Of a DNA stretch of 64,000 nucleotides, positions 22,120-33,400 are shown one piece after another. Every line of letters starts with the position of its first letter. Positions within the stretch are counted from its first letter, which is position 1. Under the pieces are notes generated by a model. That model searched no databases. It saw nothing but the letters and a program-made list of their open reading frames with translations, and was not told where the DNA came from. Both the position numbers and the translations under genes were made by a program. Origin of the DNA: Hypomesus transpacificus (Eukaryota; Chordata; Actinopteri; Osmeriformes; Osmeridae); NCBI RefSeq assembly GCF_021917145.1, contig NC_061063.1:254715-318714 (forward strand), written 5' to 3'.

Positions 22120-22747
22120 CTTATGGAATTTCAATAAAGCGGTTTATTCATCATTTGAGTAGCAGTTTGAGCATTTCATGAGATGTATCATTTACATGTT
22201 GTATTGTTATTTTTTTATCCCACCACGGAAATATTTATTTTCAATTTTTCATTTTAATTAAAAAATGTATTTCATTAATTCATACCCATGCAAAATGAAT
22301 TGCAAACGGAACGTTTATTTATCATTTGAAGTTTGTTTGGAAAATACTTCCATAATACTTCCACTGCATGCACTATTTGTATGTCTCTTTGGATAAAAGT
22401 GTCTGCTAAATGAATATCATATTGTTTAAGCGAGATATTACAAAACAACCCTGCCATGAAAATAAATAAAAACAAACTACTTTTATGTGTTGGTGATTTT
22501 GTTAAAAGCCTCAAAAAAAGAATATTCAAATGACCATCAAAAAATAATGTTATCAATACACAGCTATTCATCTGATACATCTCTTCTTTGTGGTGGTCCT
22601 GCTCTGCCTTTTGGAAGGCAAGGCTGTCCTTGGCTCCCCAGTATGTGACACAAACATAGTAGTGTAATCTTATTGTAACCATACTGTAGTCCTACCAGGA
22701 AGCCGGCTCTGTCTCATCTCCCATGTCTCTTTACTGCTACTCCACAG
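22120..22747. other. CCDC127 3' end and intergenic DNA
   Basis: Contains the CCDC127 poly(A) signal (22133-22138) and, near 22388-22412, the motif GGATAAAAGTGTCTGCTAAA, a remnant of a very common fish repeat (compare 43096 and 62586). No convincing exon otherwise. Confidence 0.5.
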
Positions 22748-23090
22748 GCCCAATGGACTCCCCTATCTCCTCTTTAGGGGTCATTCTGTCCATCAGCCAC
22801 CAGGACAGAGCTGGAGCCAGATCAAGGTGCAGTTTCCATCTCTCGGTCTATCTCTCTCTCTATTTCTCTCCCCTTCACACACTACCTGTATAGTGTTAAC
22901 TGTTAGTTTGTGTCTTAATAGAATTATAATACTTAATGTTGTGGTCTCAATGTGTTCTCAGAGGCAGATGCAGTCATGGATGGACTCCATCTTTGATTTC
23001 GAAGGACCCTTTGTATTTCTGTCCTCAGATTCAGATGGAGAAGTCCTGGGGAGCCTGGAGATGGAGTACCTGTTGTCCTCCTTGGACTAG
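22748..23090 (+). CDS. Last two exons of an unidentified gene
   Basis: I do not recognise this product. Two segments behave like exons: 22748-22826 (acceptor TACTCCACAG, donor AAG|GTGCAG) and 22962-23090 (acceptor GTGTTCTCAG, stop TAG). They join in phase 0 into one open frame that ends DSDGEVLGSLEMEYLLSSLD. An AATAAA at 23127-23132, 37 bp after the stop, fits a terminal exon. The C-terminal 40 residues are acidic and hydrophobic. The upstream part of the gene is not visible between here and CCDC127, so it could be a 3' extension of CCDC127 transcripts, an independent small gene, or chance. The donor is weak. Confidence is limited to the splice and poly(A) logic. Confidence 0.35.
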
Positions 23091-23132
23091 CAAGGTCTCA
23101 CATTCTACACAGCCTCTGGAAGTCCCAATAAA

Positions 23133-26035
23133 CACATCTCCTTTTTTTCACAACTCTTTTGTTCTCTTGATGTCATTGGATATGCATCCACGTGCAAGCA
23201 TACTGGATAACATTCATACTCAAAATACCTATAACTTCCATAATATGACATTTTGTATTATTGTTAATTTTACTATCTAAAAGCATCTGCTAAATGAAGA
23301 TAATGTGATTATGGGTTAGAGGTAAGGACTGAAAATCACCTGGTCATCATAGGATTGAGAATTACATGGTAAATTCATATAAACCACAATTCCAATGTTT
23401 AAATACTTGAATTATTTGCTTTTTAAATCTGTAAACAACTTACATCTTAGAAGTTAGCTCTATCTTAGTTAATCATTTTTTTAATTGCTTTCCTACAGGT
23501 ATACTTGCACTTAAAGATTCATGTTGTTTAATTGTAACTTGCTTAACTACATGCTCTTATGGTTTCTTCCCTTTAGCATCTATTTTTTGGTTGTTCACAA
23601 TGTGTACTTCTTGTTTTTGGCTACCCACAATGCTTTGGGGCTATCTTGTTGTTATTACAATCATAACATCTTTAAATATGTTTTTGTGCTGTCACTTGTG
23701 ATCATAAGCAACGTGTATTGGGGGTGTGATGTTAAGGTTGCACACTAGATAGCCCTCTGTTCAAGATACACAACTGAGAAAAAGTTTAACTGGGAAGTGG
23801 TAACCAAATTTGGAGCATTTCCCTGGAAAATACATTTCTGCAAAAGAGTATACTTCACTACTGAATGTGGAGCCATATTCAAACAAACAAACAATAGAAG
23901 CCACTCTTGTTTTTATTGTTGTGGTTTATTGTTGCTCAGTTACACATGGTGGACCAGTGAGAACATGAGTACAGATCATGTGACATACCTTTGTGTGACT
24001 CAACCCACACACATAGAAGACCAGGAGGAATGGCAGCCCTATTGCTTAAGCCTATCCAGTACCCTCAGATCACTGTCATGTAACTGAGGTACTAGCGATC
24101 AATTCTAGCTGTCCTCAAATGCTATGCTTCATAGTCTATTACTGTTCTAAACAGGGAGTACATACATTATGTCTTCATAGAGGCCCTAGTGACTCAGCCA
24201 CTCCATCCCTGTCATAAAACACAAAACATTAATCACTGGAAACTTATTTTCCAATGAGACCAGCCAAGGTCATCCTCTCATCAAAATAGACTCCCAGAAA
24301 CACGAACTGTTTCCCTCTCTAAAACATATCCTATAACGCCATTCAGACAGTGTGACAGTGCTGCATGTCCCTGCCCCTCTTCCAGAGGAGCCCTCACCAG
24401 GAAGATGACCTGCCCATCCCTGTTCATATGTACCATTATGCTCTCACATATGTACCATTATACTCTCACATATGTACCATTATACTCTCACATATACACC
24501 ATTATACCTTTGCACATAAACTGACATAGTCTCTTACATGCACAGTCAAACCTTCTTTTATTTACAATCCTACTCTCTTACACATATTTCTATTCTCTCT
24601 TACACACACAAAAAAGTCAATACTTGAACGATCTTAAAACAGTAAAATGTCCGTACATAGAGGCTACATTGGTCATTTCATTTTCTGTGGCGTCTCTGAC
24701 ATGGTAGATTGTTGTAGGTGAACCTTGGACAGATTGGTTTGAAAAGATGTTGAACTTGGTCTGATAAGTTTGAGAACTACAGGTTCAGCATATTTACAAC
24801 AGTTTGGGGTTTAGGTATCAAAGGGGGAACACAAAAACAACATCAATTTTTGTTCCCTGATACATAAAATTGTAGACCCAACAACATGAACAGATACTCT
24901 TGAGTTGGTTTAGAAAGACTACAGAGGACGTCTAACATCTGCCTGTTTCATTTCACTCAAGACAGAAAGCAAGAGTGTCTGCAGAACCTGTTTACATTAA
25001 GCAGACCACCTTTCCCCTTTAGAACATCAGACATTAACAAATAAGTTACACATCTTGACCACAGCTGGACTACTCCATTACCACCCTAAATCAGTGTGTA
25101 TGTTTATGTTTGCATGTGCAGTGTGCACGTGTTCACATTACATCCAATCATTACGTGTGCCAAAGCTGCAGAGGAAGGTGTTGATGATATCATATAATAT
25201 TTAGACAGTGACACGTCCGTGTGTGTGCATGTGTGTGTTTGAGTCTGTGTGATAATGAGGGAGAAAAAAATAATCCTGCTCTTTGTCTCCACCTCTCACT
25301 TGTGTCCCATCCTCAGACAGGGTAAAATCAGGATTATTTTCTAATGCTGTAAATTGGATAGTTTAACAAAGTACATAATTTCATAAACACAATTTTTAGT
25401 GGTTGTGTTAGGCAAGGTTTTGACCACAACCCATTGTCTATGTTCACAGATGATGAGGGTTAACTATGAAGACAGTTGAGGGGGATATCAATGCCGATAC
25501 TAGACAGTCTGTGATCTCTGTGGGTGTGTATGAGTTCAAGGTTGATTGTTGGAGGACATATTTTTTGTGTGCGTGTCTAATATGAGAGAGAGGGGGAGTG
25601 ACTATGTTGGTCATGAAAGAATGTCTAGTTGACTGACCTGTGTTGAGTTTGTTTGTAATGTTAAATATGTGGATTACTCTAAACAGCTTAAACACACTGA
25701 CCAAAGCAGTGAGAGAAAGCAAGAGTTTATGCTCTTCAGAGCATTTTCAAACTTGAACAGAACTAGTGTGAACCTGAAACACAACTGTGTGTTTGTCCCT
25801 GAATACAAGCACCATGTTAGGATCTGTGTTGGAGATTTTCTAAACTGAACATTCTCATAGGTGATTCGTGATTTATTTCACTGATTGTGGTAGTGAACAA
25901 AATAGTTTTTTAAAGGATTGAATGAGGTTTTATATTAATGTATTGAATTTTATTTCATAATGTTCACTGGTACATTTAGGTGTCATATCATTCGCCATAT
26001 TTCATAAAACCTATTATTACTGGATTTTTTTGCCT
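23133..26035. other. Intergenic DNA, AT-rich, no gene seen
   Basis: About 2.9 kb without a supported exon. The only clear structure is a short 22-bp tandem repeat (CTCACATATGTACCATTATA type, about four copies) at 24425-24510. Confidence 0.6.
24425..24510. repeat. Short 22-bp tandem repeat
   Basis: About four copies of a unit containing CATATGTACCATTATACTCT; the last copy is diverged. Confidence 0.85.
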
Positions 26036-26039
26036 TTAT

Positions 26040-26176
26040 TTGATATTTGAAAGAGTGACAGGAAAGGTAAAAAGAAAGAGAGAAAAGCATGAAATGTCCC
26101 AGGCTGGACTCGAACCCTGAGTCAAGGCCTTAGTCTGAGGTTCATGCTCTACCCTGTGAGCCACCAGGGGAGCACT
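26040..26176 (-). mobile_element. tRNA-derived SINE
   Basis: On the minus strand a pol III A-box-like TGGCTCACAGGGTAGAG is followed about 35 bp later by a perfect B box, GGTTCGAGTCC, and then by the CTTTC/TTTCCTGTC body typical of fish SINEs. There is no acceptor-stem pairing as in a real tRNA. Element ends are approximate. Confidence 0.7.
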
Positions 26177-26306
26177 GTCCCTGTATAAAGAGTTTTTATA
26201 AATGTTTGAAAATCGAAATGACTTTGTCTCCAGCACATTCACAACAGTTTTGTTCAGATTAATATTTCGTAATCACATTTTCTTTTGAACTTCAGCATTT
26301 CACATC

Positions 26307-26312
26307 TTTATT
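26307..26312 (-). terminator. Poly(A) signal of the TRIM gene
   Basis: AATAAA on the minus strand, two bases after the TGA stop of the TRIM gene. It implies a very short 3' UTR if used. Confidence 0.55.
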
Positions 26313-26314
26313 TT

Positions 26315-27946
26315 TCACTGTGTGATAGGAGTGATGATCAGAGGGGCAGAGTTTTTACCTCTATAATTCCCACAGGGACTGAAGTATGGATAGAGTTTCT
26401 CAGTAAAGGTGCAGCCAGTGAAAGAGTAGATATGAGACCTGGCCTCCACATCATAAAAGGAGACCAGACCCTCCTCATAGTCCAAAAACACCCCCACCTT
26501 CTGGGGCTTCTGTCTCAGGGAGAGGAAGACATGGGGGACAGCCAGAGCCTGGTACTCATCTCCACTCCTCAGACATACAGTCAAGTATCCAGCGTTAGGA
26601 CTCAGTGTGATCAGCCCCTTCCTGTTGATGGACTCTCTGACCACTCCCAGATCCCACTTAGTCTTCCCCTCAACCTGCACCTCATAGTAGAACCTCCCTG
26701 AGGAGAAGCCCTGCTTTCCCAGGACATTAAGACAACAATCAAACCTCTCTGGGTTGTCAGGAAGATGTTTCCTTACATCTCCATATCTCACTTGTTTCCC
26801 ATTCTCAGACAGGATGAGTTTGGGATGTGCTGTATCAGGGTCCAGAGTCACATCCGCTGCATACTGCTGAATCCTCTTCAGTTCAGTGTCAGACAGCTTC
26901 TCCATCTCTTTATTGAGTGTCTCCTGCAGCTGAGACACAGCTCTCCTCACTGCCCCCACACTCAGACCACTGTGGACACTGATCTCAGACCAGTCCTTGG
27001 TGTGTGGAGGGGTGCTCAGGGATGGGAAGCTCTGCAGCAGATGGAGGTGGTCCTCAGTGTGTGAGAGCTGCTCCAGCTCAGTGCTTCTCCTCTTCAGCTC
27101 AGCGATCTCCTGCTCCAGATCTTGAATCAACCCTTCAGCCTGTTTCTCTGCTGATTTCTGCTTCTCCTCCATCACCTCAATGAGCTCAGCCTGGCTTCTC
27201 TCAATGGAGCGCACCAGAGCCGTGAAGACCTGAACACTGTCTGATATCTCTCTTTCTGCATCTCTCTTGCTGGTCTCTACTGAGAGTTTGATCTCCTGAA
27301 CCTTCTCAGATCTTTCTTCCATCATTTGGTTAATCTCAGCCATCATCTGTCCCAGTTTAACCTTCCTCTGTTCATACACCTCCTCTAAAGTGACAGTGTC
27401 ATGGGTCTTATGGTCTGTTGTCATGCACATGAGACACACACACGTCTGGTCAGTCCTACAGAACAGCTCCAGGAGTCTCTCATGCTTGTGACACATCCTG
27501 TCCTCCAGGTTCTCCACAGGGTCCATCAGCTTGTGTTTCTTCAAGGCTGCAACTCTCTGATGAGGCTCCAGGTGAGTCTCACAGTAAGAGGTCAGACACA
27601 CCAGACAGGACTTCAGGGCCTTGAGCTTGGTACCTGTACAATAGTCACATGACACTTCAGTTTTAGCAGGACACAGTTCTGGACTGATGGCAGCTTTCAG
27701 TGGCTCTGAATTCCTGAACTGAGCAGCCATCTCAGAGATGAAAGTGTTGACATGAAGCTCAGGTCTCTTATCGAACTTCTGCTTGCACATGGGACATTGA
27801 CACAGGTCACTGTTGTCCCAGTACTTGGTGATACAGGCCTTGCAGAAGTTGTGTCCACATGAAGTAGAGACAGGATCAGTGAACACATCCAGACAGATTG
27901 AACACTGGAACTGATCTTCAGACAGGAGACTGCTACAGGAATCCAT
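26315..27946 (-). CDS. TRIM E3 ubiquitin ligase, bloodthirsty (btr) type
   Basis: An intact single-exon frame of 543 residues with all TRIM domains. The C3HC4 RING is at residues 15-54 (CSICLD, CGHNFCKACI, CPMC). A B-box-1-like region with Cys/His pairs follows (100-125), then B-box 2 (152-182, ending DHKTHD). A Glu/Lys/Gln-rich coiled coil spans about 188-300, PRY about 365-415 (LDPDTAHPKLILSENG) and SPRY about 415-540 (GRFYYEVQVEGKTKWDLGV). RING-SPRY TRIMs are ubiquitin ligases, many with innate antiviral roles, and the btr group is expanded in teleosts. The start at 27946 follows a good acceptor, TTTTATTCTAG, two bases upstream, so a non-coding 5' exon is likely. No frame damage is seen. 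Orthology to one mammalian TRIM should not be claimed. Confidence 0.93.
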   Translation of the reverse strand: MDSCSSLLSEDQFQCSICLDVFTDPVSTSCGHNFCKACITKYWDNSDLCQCPMCKQKFDKRPELHVNTFISEMAAQFRNSEPLKAAISPELCPAKTEVSCDYCTGTKLKALKSCLVCLTSYCETHLEPHQRVAALKKHKLMDPVENLEDRMCHKHERLLELFCRTDQTCVCLMCMTTDHKTHDTVTLEEVYEQRKVKLGQMMAEINQMMEERSEKVQEIKLSVETSKRDAEREISDSVQVFTALVRSIERSQAELIEVMEEKQKSAEKQAEGLIQDLEQEIAELKRRSTELEQLSHTEDHLHLLQSFPSLSTPPHTKDWSEISVHSGLSVGAVRRAVSQLQETLNKEMEKLSDTELKRIQQYAADVTLDPDTAHPKLILSENGKQVRYGDVRKHLPDNPERFDCCLNVLGKQGFSSGRFYYEVQVEGKTKWDLGVVRESINRKGLITLSPNAGYLTVCLRSGDEYQALAVPHVFLSLRQKPQKVGVFLDYEEGLVSFYDVEARSHIYSFTGCTFTEKLYPYFSPCGNYRGKNSAPLIITPITQ

Positions 27947-28302
27947 TTCTAGAATAAAACCAGAAGTTAAATTATGAATCTTGTGAACCTATGAACTATG
28001 AACACAACTATAATGTTATATTGTTGAAAATGTTATTTCATTAAATAATCAATAGCATAGACAGAAATAGTACAATACAGAAATACTGCATATAGAAGAG
28101 CATAGTTTTATAGTATTTCAAACGTCAGAGTCAAGCAACAGTCTCTATTTACTGTTCACATCATCATTGGATACACCTGATTGATTCTATGTTCTCACCT
28201 GTTGGCACTTCTGTTGTTTTCTATGATCTCTGTGTATAAAATAACCAAATCACTGTCTACATAAACTAAGTAGAACATGTTTTGAGAGTTTTGAATCACT
28301 TT

Positions 28303-28320
28303 AGTTTCGTTTCAGTGAAA
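28303..28320 (-). promoter_or_regulatory. Possible interferon-regulatory (IRF-like) site upstream of the TRIM gene
   Basis: The minus strand reads TTTCACTGAAACGAAACT, which contains AAACGAAA, a match to the IRF core AANNGAAA. A canonical ISRE has two bases between the GAAA repeats and this has one, so it is not a perfect ISRE. It lies about 360 bp upstream of the TRIM ATG, a sensible place for a promoter element. Confidence 0.4.
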
Positions 28321-29349
28321 TAACGATAAGAGGCTCCTCCCCTCCCAGTCCTCTGTCCTGAACAAAGTTAACCCTTTCATGACTGAATTCTATCTAGCAA
28401 GTCAGCTGACAGGAAGGGTTTTATTACTTAGAAGTGAATGGGAGAGAGATAGAGAGACAGAAACAGAGAGAGATAGAAAAAAAGAACAATTGTGTGTGAT
28501 GAGGGAAGAATGACAGAGAGACATGTTCAATGGAAGTTGTGTGAATATAAGTGTGTGTGTGTATGGTGTATTTGTGTGTGTGGAGAGTGAGCATGCGTAT
28601 GTTTCTACATTTCAGTCAAGATACTCTAGTGATGAATGAATCGGGCGGAGCTGGTTCATGCAAAAGACCCAGAGACCTTAGCGCGTCACAAGCATCTCGT
28701 CATATTACGCAGTCGGGGCACACCTTCTTAGCAGTGTGGGCTATTTGAACAGGATATCACTGCAATCTGCATCACTAGTGCGACACAGCACGCTCTCTGT
28801 GTCAATCTGCTGCCTCCGCCTCACCGGCCTCCACCCTCGGTTCTGTGTTCCATTCGTTACACAGTTACACATGATGTGTGAGCATATGTGTCCAGGTCTG
28901 TGAAGGCATGTATTAGTCAAGTCCTATAAGGTCGAAGGCAGAGACCTTCAATTAGCACACCTGCAGGTGATTGTGTGAGTGACATCAGCTGTTGATGTGA
29001 CGCACAGCCTGAATGTCATTCCAGAACTATCTCCACCATTTATGAAGCACCATAACAACCTTGGTGGTCATTGCACCTCTCATGTTTCCTACAATACAAC
29101 TGGTGCCTGAACCCCACCTGAACCCTGTACGGTGTCTGCACTGCAGGTGACTCACTCAGTGAATCACTGCACCCTGTAGACCACTGATAGACAACTGGAG
29201 AGAGTCTGACATCCATACAAACCTCCGCTGACTGGATGTTCCCCTCTTAGTCACATACAGACACCTGCAGCTTGTTGAGATCTCTCCTTGCTACTGCTGA
29301 CCATGTGACTGGGCAGAACTCCAGGTGAGATCAAACCAGTGACTGGACC

Positions 29350-29425
29350 AGGGGCGTTGTCAGACCCTTTTACTGGGGCATGTGCCCCAGTGTAAATCTG
29401 CTGTGCCCCAGTAAAATCAAAAGTT
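29350..29425. mobile_element. hAT-like terminal fragment with inverted repeat
   Basis: Begins CAGGGGCGTTGTCAGACC, a hAT-type terminus, and contains TTTTACTGGGGC and its exact inverse GCCCCAGTAAAA about 25 bp apart. The partner end was not found. Confidence 0.45.
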
Positions 29426-29509
29426 TGAGTGAACAATTGACTTTATTAGTCAGTGCATTAATTTGGGTTGATAATCCCCCCCCAAAAAATGGAAAAAGTG
29501 CAATATTCC

Positions 29510-29600
29510 AATCAATGACCCCTTCATCCTCTGCCAGGAACCTTGGGGTTACCATGGATGACGAGCACTCCCTCACAGCCCACATTGGTATCCAGCTTGA
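29510..29600 (+). mobile_element. LINE reverse-transcriptase fragment
   Basis: A short plus-strand frame, SSARNLGVTMDDEHSLTAHI, resembles the conserved segment after the RT palm in L2/Maui-like LINEs. It is only about 90 bp long and flanked by unrelated DNA. Confidence 0.55.
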
Positions 29601-30330
29601 GGCAAGAGACACTCTGCATTAAACTCTCCTAGCACCAGAATGCCAGTGTGTGAGTGTCTGTGTGAGAGAGAGAGCCCGATGATCCAAAAAGTTAGTTTAT
29701 GTAAGCTTTTTGGTGGTCTTTGCCATGTAATGAGGCTTATTTCTGACGGTGTTTGCATTTTGCCTTGATAGTTTAAAAACACCGATGTCTTTGGTATGCC
29801 ATGACAATGTCGTGGCTTTTTAGCCAATAAGGTTGCTTTCCCAAGGAGGTGTGGGAATCAGGCTGGTTTCCAAGTTCAAATGCCAGTTCTTTATTTATAT
29901 CATCAAAGATACAAACATGGGATCCCTGCGGTAGAAAGCCTGGCTAAGCAGGTGACAGACATTTTTATATCATTTCATAAGACACTCCTTCTATCAAACA
30001 TTGGTATTACATGGCAGATATGTGGCTTATTCCTGTTATCTCTCTTGGTTGCCTGCGTTTATCAGCTGTTTGGTTCTTTCCTATCAGTCATAACCGACTG
30101 AAGTCCAAGTTTCCGTCAGTCGGAATCTAGTTTTATCTTCGGCCACAACAACAACTTTTGTTTATAATTAAACTCATAGCATAAAATGTTTTTAACTCCA
30201 CAGTGCCATGACAAGTGATTTCATGTATTTCCATATATAATCAGAAATAATCAGAAACTGACAAGATCAATGTTTCTTGTTTACACACATTGAGTACGGT
30301 TATGTTGTTCGATGTTGTGTGTGTGTGTAG

Positions 30331-30356
30331 GGGGGGGGGGGGGGGGGGGGGGGGGG
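30331..30356. repeat. Poly-G run
   Basis: About 26 consecutive G on the plus strand, 100 bp downstream of the STEAP4 stop. Such runs are also prone to sequencing and assembly length error. Confidence 0.9.
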
Positions 30357-30456
30357 TAACGGATAGCGCACCAAAGATGCATTTCACCCTTGTCCAGTTG
30401 AAACCCACAAAATGTGATTGGAAATGTCCCTGTTACTGACAATGCAAGCTGGTGTC

Positions 30457-33400
30457 TTAGAGATGGATGCTCTTCCCCGGCCCTCCAGCCTCCCCTCCAG
30501 CCGCCCCCCCAGACTGCCCCCTCTCCCAGCCCTGCCGTATGCGACTGAGGCTGCGCTCCACACAGGGGCTGATGAGCAGCAGCTTGAGCACCAGCACCAC
30601 GGTGGGCAGCACTAGACACAGCATGTAGCCTGGAGGGGTCCACCACTTGTAGGTGGAGAAACGCAGGAACTTGTCCTAGCCATACAGGTAGGCGTGGGTG
30701 GTGCAGAGCAGCAAGGTGAGGTGGCCCAACTTGGACTGCAGGGGAGGAGACAGAAGTGTGTTTCACAAATAACTCCCACAGGTATACAGTGCCCTCCAAA
30801 AGTATTGGAACAGTGAGGCGAATTCCTTTATTTTTGCTGTAGACTGAAAACATTTGGGCTTGACATCAAATAATGAACGTGAGACCAGAGATCAACGTTT
30901 CAGCTTTTATTTCCAGGTATTTACATCAGGATCTGATGCACAACTAAGAAAATATCACATTTTGTTTGAATCCACCCATTTGTCATGTGAGCAAAAGTAT
31001 TGGAACAGATATACTTAAAACATATTTAAGTGAATAAGACTTAATATTTAGTTGCAAATCCTTTGCTTTCAATAACTGCAGCAAGTCTGTGACCCATTGA
31101 CGTCACCAAACTTTTGCATTCTTCCTTTTTGATGCTTTCCCAGGCTTTCACTGCAGCCTCTTTCAGTTGTTGTTTGTTTTGTGGGGTTCCTCCCTTCAGT
31201 CTCCTCTTAAGCAGGTAAAATGCATGCTCTATAGGGTTTAAGTCTGGAGATTGACTTGGCCAGTCTAATACCTTCCATTTCTTGCCCCTGATGAACTCCT
31301 TTGTTGTTTTGGCAGTGTGTTTTGGGTCGTTATCTTGCTGCATGATGAAGGCTCTGCCAATCAGTTTGGTTGCATCTTTCCTTAAATTGGCAGACAAAAT
31401 GTTTCTGTAGACTTCCGAGTTCATTTTGCTGCTGCCATCATGTGTTACATCCTCAATGAAGATTAATGAGCCCGTCCCAGAAGAAGCCATGCAAGCCCAA
31501 GCCATGACATTACCTCCACCGTGTTTCACAGATGAGCTTGTGTGTTTGGGATCATGAGCAGTTCCTTTCTTTCTCCAAACTTTAGCCTTTCCATCACTTT
31601 GGTAAATGTTAATCTTTGTCTCATCAGTCCATAAAACTTTGTCCCAGAATTTTTGAGGTTCATCTCTGTACTTTTTGGCAAATTCCAGCCTGGCCTTCCT
31701 ATTCTTCTTGCTAATGAGTGGTTTGCATCTTCTGGTGTAGCCAGGGCCGTACGCAGGCCCCAAAAAATACTGAGGTCATGAGTCAGAACTTCTAGGCGGG
31801 TTCGGGGGCATGCTCCCCCGGATTTTTTTTAAATTACATTATTTAAATATGGCCATTTTCTCTTATTGAGTATTAAGGAGCAAAAACATCATCATTATGA
31901 CATTTGAATATGGGGCGGTGTGGAGCTTTTGAAAGTTTGAGGTAAACATGGGGCATTCTGAGGCTTTTTGAAGGACCTTTATGGGACTCATGAAGTAAGG
32001 GCAAGTTACCACAATTTTTTTTAAATTATTATTATATGGCAACGACGGTACGAGCGTTTTGATTGGATAACGGGTAGTCACCCCAGCGTGTTGCCCTCCT
32101 CGCCGGTCAATACGGATCCGTATTGCCCTCTGACGTCAGCTTCAAAATGAGCGATATCGACGAGTCAGCTGCTGAGTTTTACTATCCAGATGATGCTGAA
32201 AAGCTTTGTCATCGAAAGTGAGGATGAAGACCAGACTCTTTGAATCACTTGTGTCGTTATTTTGTGATGAAATTAAAGCCATTTTAGCAGAACCATGTTG
32301 TCCGCTTTCTATCAAAAGTAATGAGTTGCTTGGCAACACATGAAACACACCGTGAGAAGACTTAAGAGCTAGCTACAATTAGCCTAAAGGTACCATTTAT
32401 TTTCGTTTACAAAATGAAAAGAATCTAAAATTGCCATATAATAAACTACTTACTAACCTCGACCGTTCGGTCATGCCGGGAAATATCAAACTGAGGCTGG
32501 AACGTATCGACCGAGCGATAGCGAGTCAGTTTGATATTTCCCAATTGCCACTGAATTTCATTTTCAATCAATCACATCAATGACATATCATATCAATCGC
32601 AAAATGAATGTTGATTCAACCGGTGGAAATTGATTGACAACCGGTACAGTACAGTACTGACGGAGTTAACCAAACTTTGATTTGATGTTTCCTTATCTGA
32701 GTAGTACGCTGCTGCAATACAATATTTCCACATGAAAATGAATCTTTCTTCTCACAGTCATCTGCCACTTAAACTTCTCTTAACCTACATGTTTAGTTTG
32801 CTGCGCTCCTCTTCCAGTGACTGTAACTAACATAGGCTATTCACTAACAGTAGCGGTATGTCTATGGCGGAAACATCAGCGTCCGACTTGTGTTTGGTGG
32901 TTACCATAACGACAGTACGTTTTGTTGATGACGCGCAGCACATATGTCCAAACTCTTGAGCTACTCGGCTCTTCAAGTATAAAATCACGTTACGGTTTGT
33001 GGGAGACCAAGATCATCGTCCTGCAGTCAGTTTCACGTGTACTTTATTTTGAGTTTATATACCACGATTTAAGCAAAAAAAAAAAACAGAAATACGAAAA
33101 AAAATACCGAGGACACGACCTCGGTGTCCTCAATGGTAGTTACGGCCCTGGGTGTAGCCCTTGTACTTTTGTTCATGAAGTCTTCTGCGAACAGTAGATA
33201 GTGATACCTTCACTCCTGCCATCTGGAGGTTGTTGCTGATCTCACTAACAGTTGTTTTAGGGTCTTTCTTTACAGCTCTTACAATGTTTCTGTCATCAAC
33301 TGCTGATGTTTTCCTTGGTCTACCTGTTCGACGTCTGTTACTTAGTACACCAGTAGTTTTCTTCTTCTTCAGGACATTCCAAATGGTTGTACTGGCTATG

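Larger units (their letters stand above)
27947..30456. other. Intergenic DNA between TRIM and STEAP4
   Basis: No gene exon is supported. It contains a GA-rich patch (28440-28490), GT (28550-28585), a hAT-like fragment (about 29350-29425), a LINE reverse-transcriptase fragment (about 29510-29600) and a poly-G run (30331-30356). Confidence 0.55.

Noticed and set aside
21085..22134. 349-residue minus-strand frame
   Set aside because: Antisense of CCDC127 exons and intron; no similarity, and the plus strand is clearly coding.
22275..22682. Minus-strand frame that could be a terminal exon
   Set aside because: No convincing acceptor, low complexity at its end, and overlap with a dispersed repeat motif.
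26090..26176. Candidate tRNA gene
   Set aside because: A and B boxes are present, but there is no acceptor-stem pairing or clean cloverleaf, and a SINE body follows.
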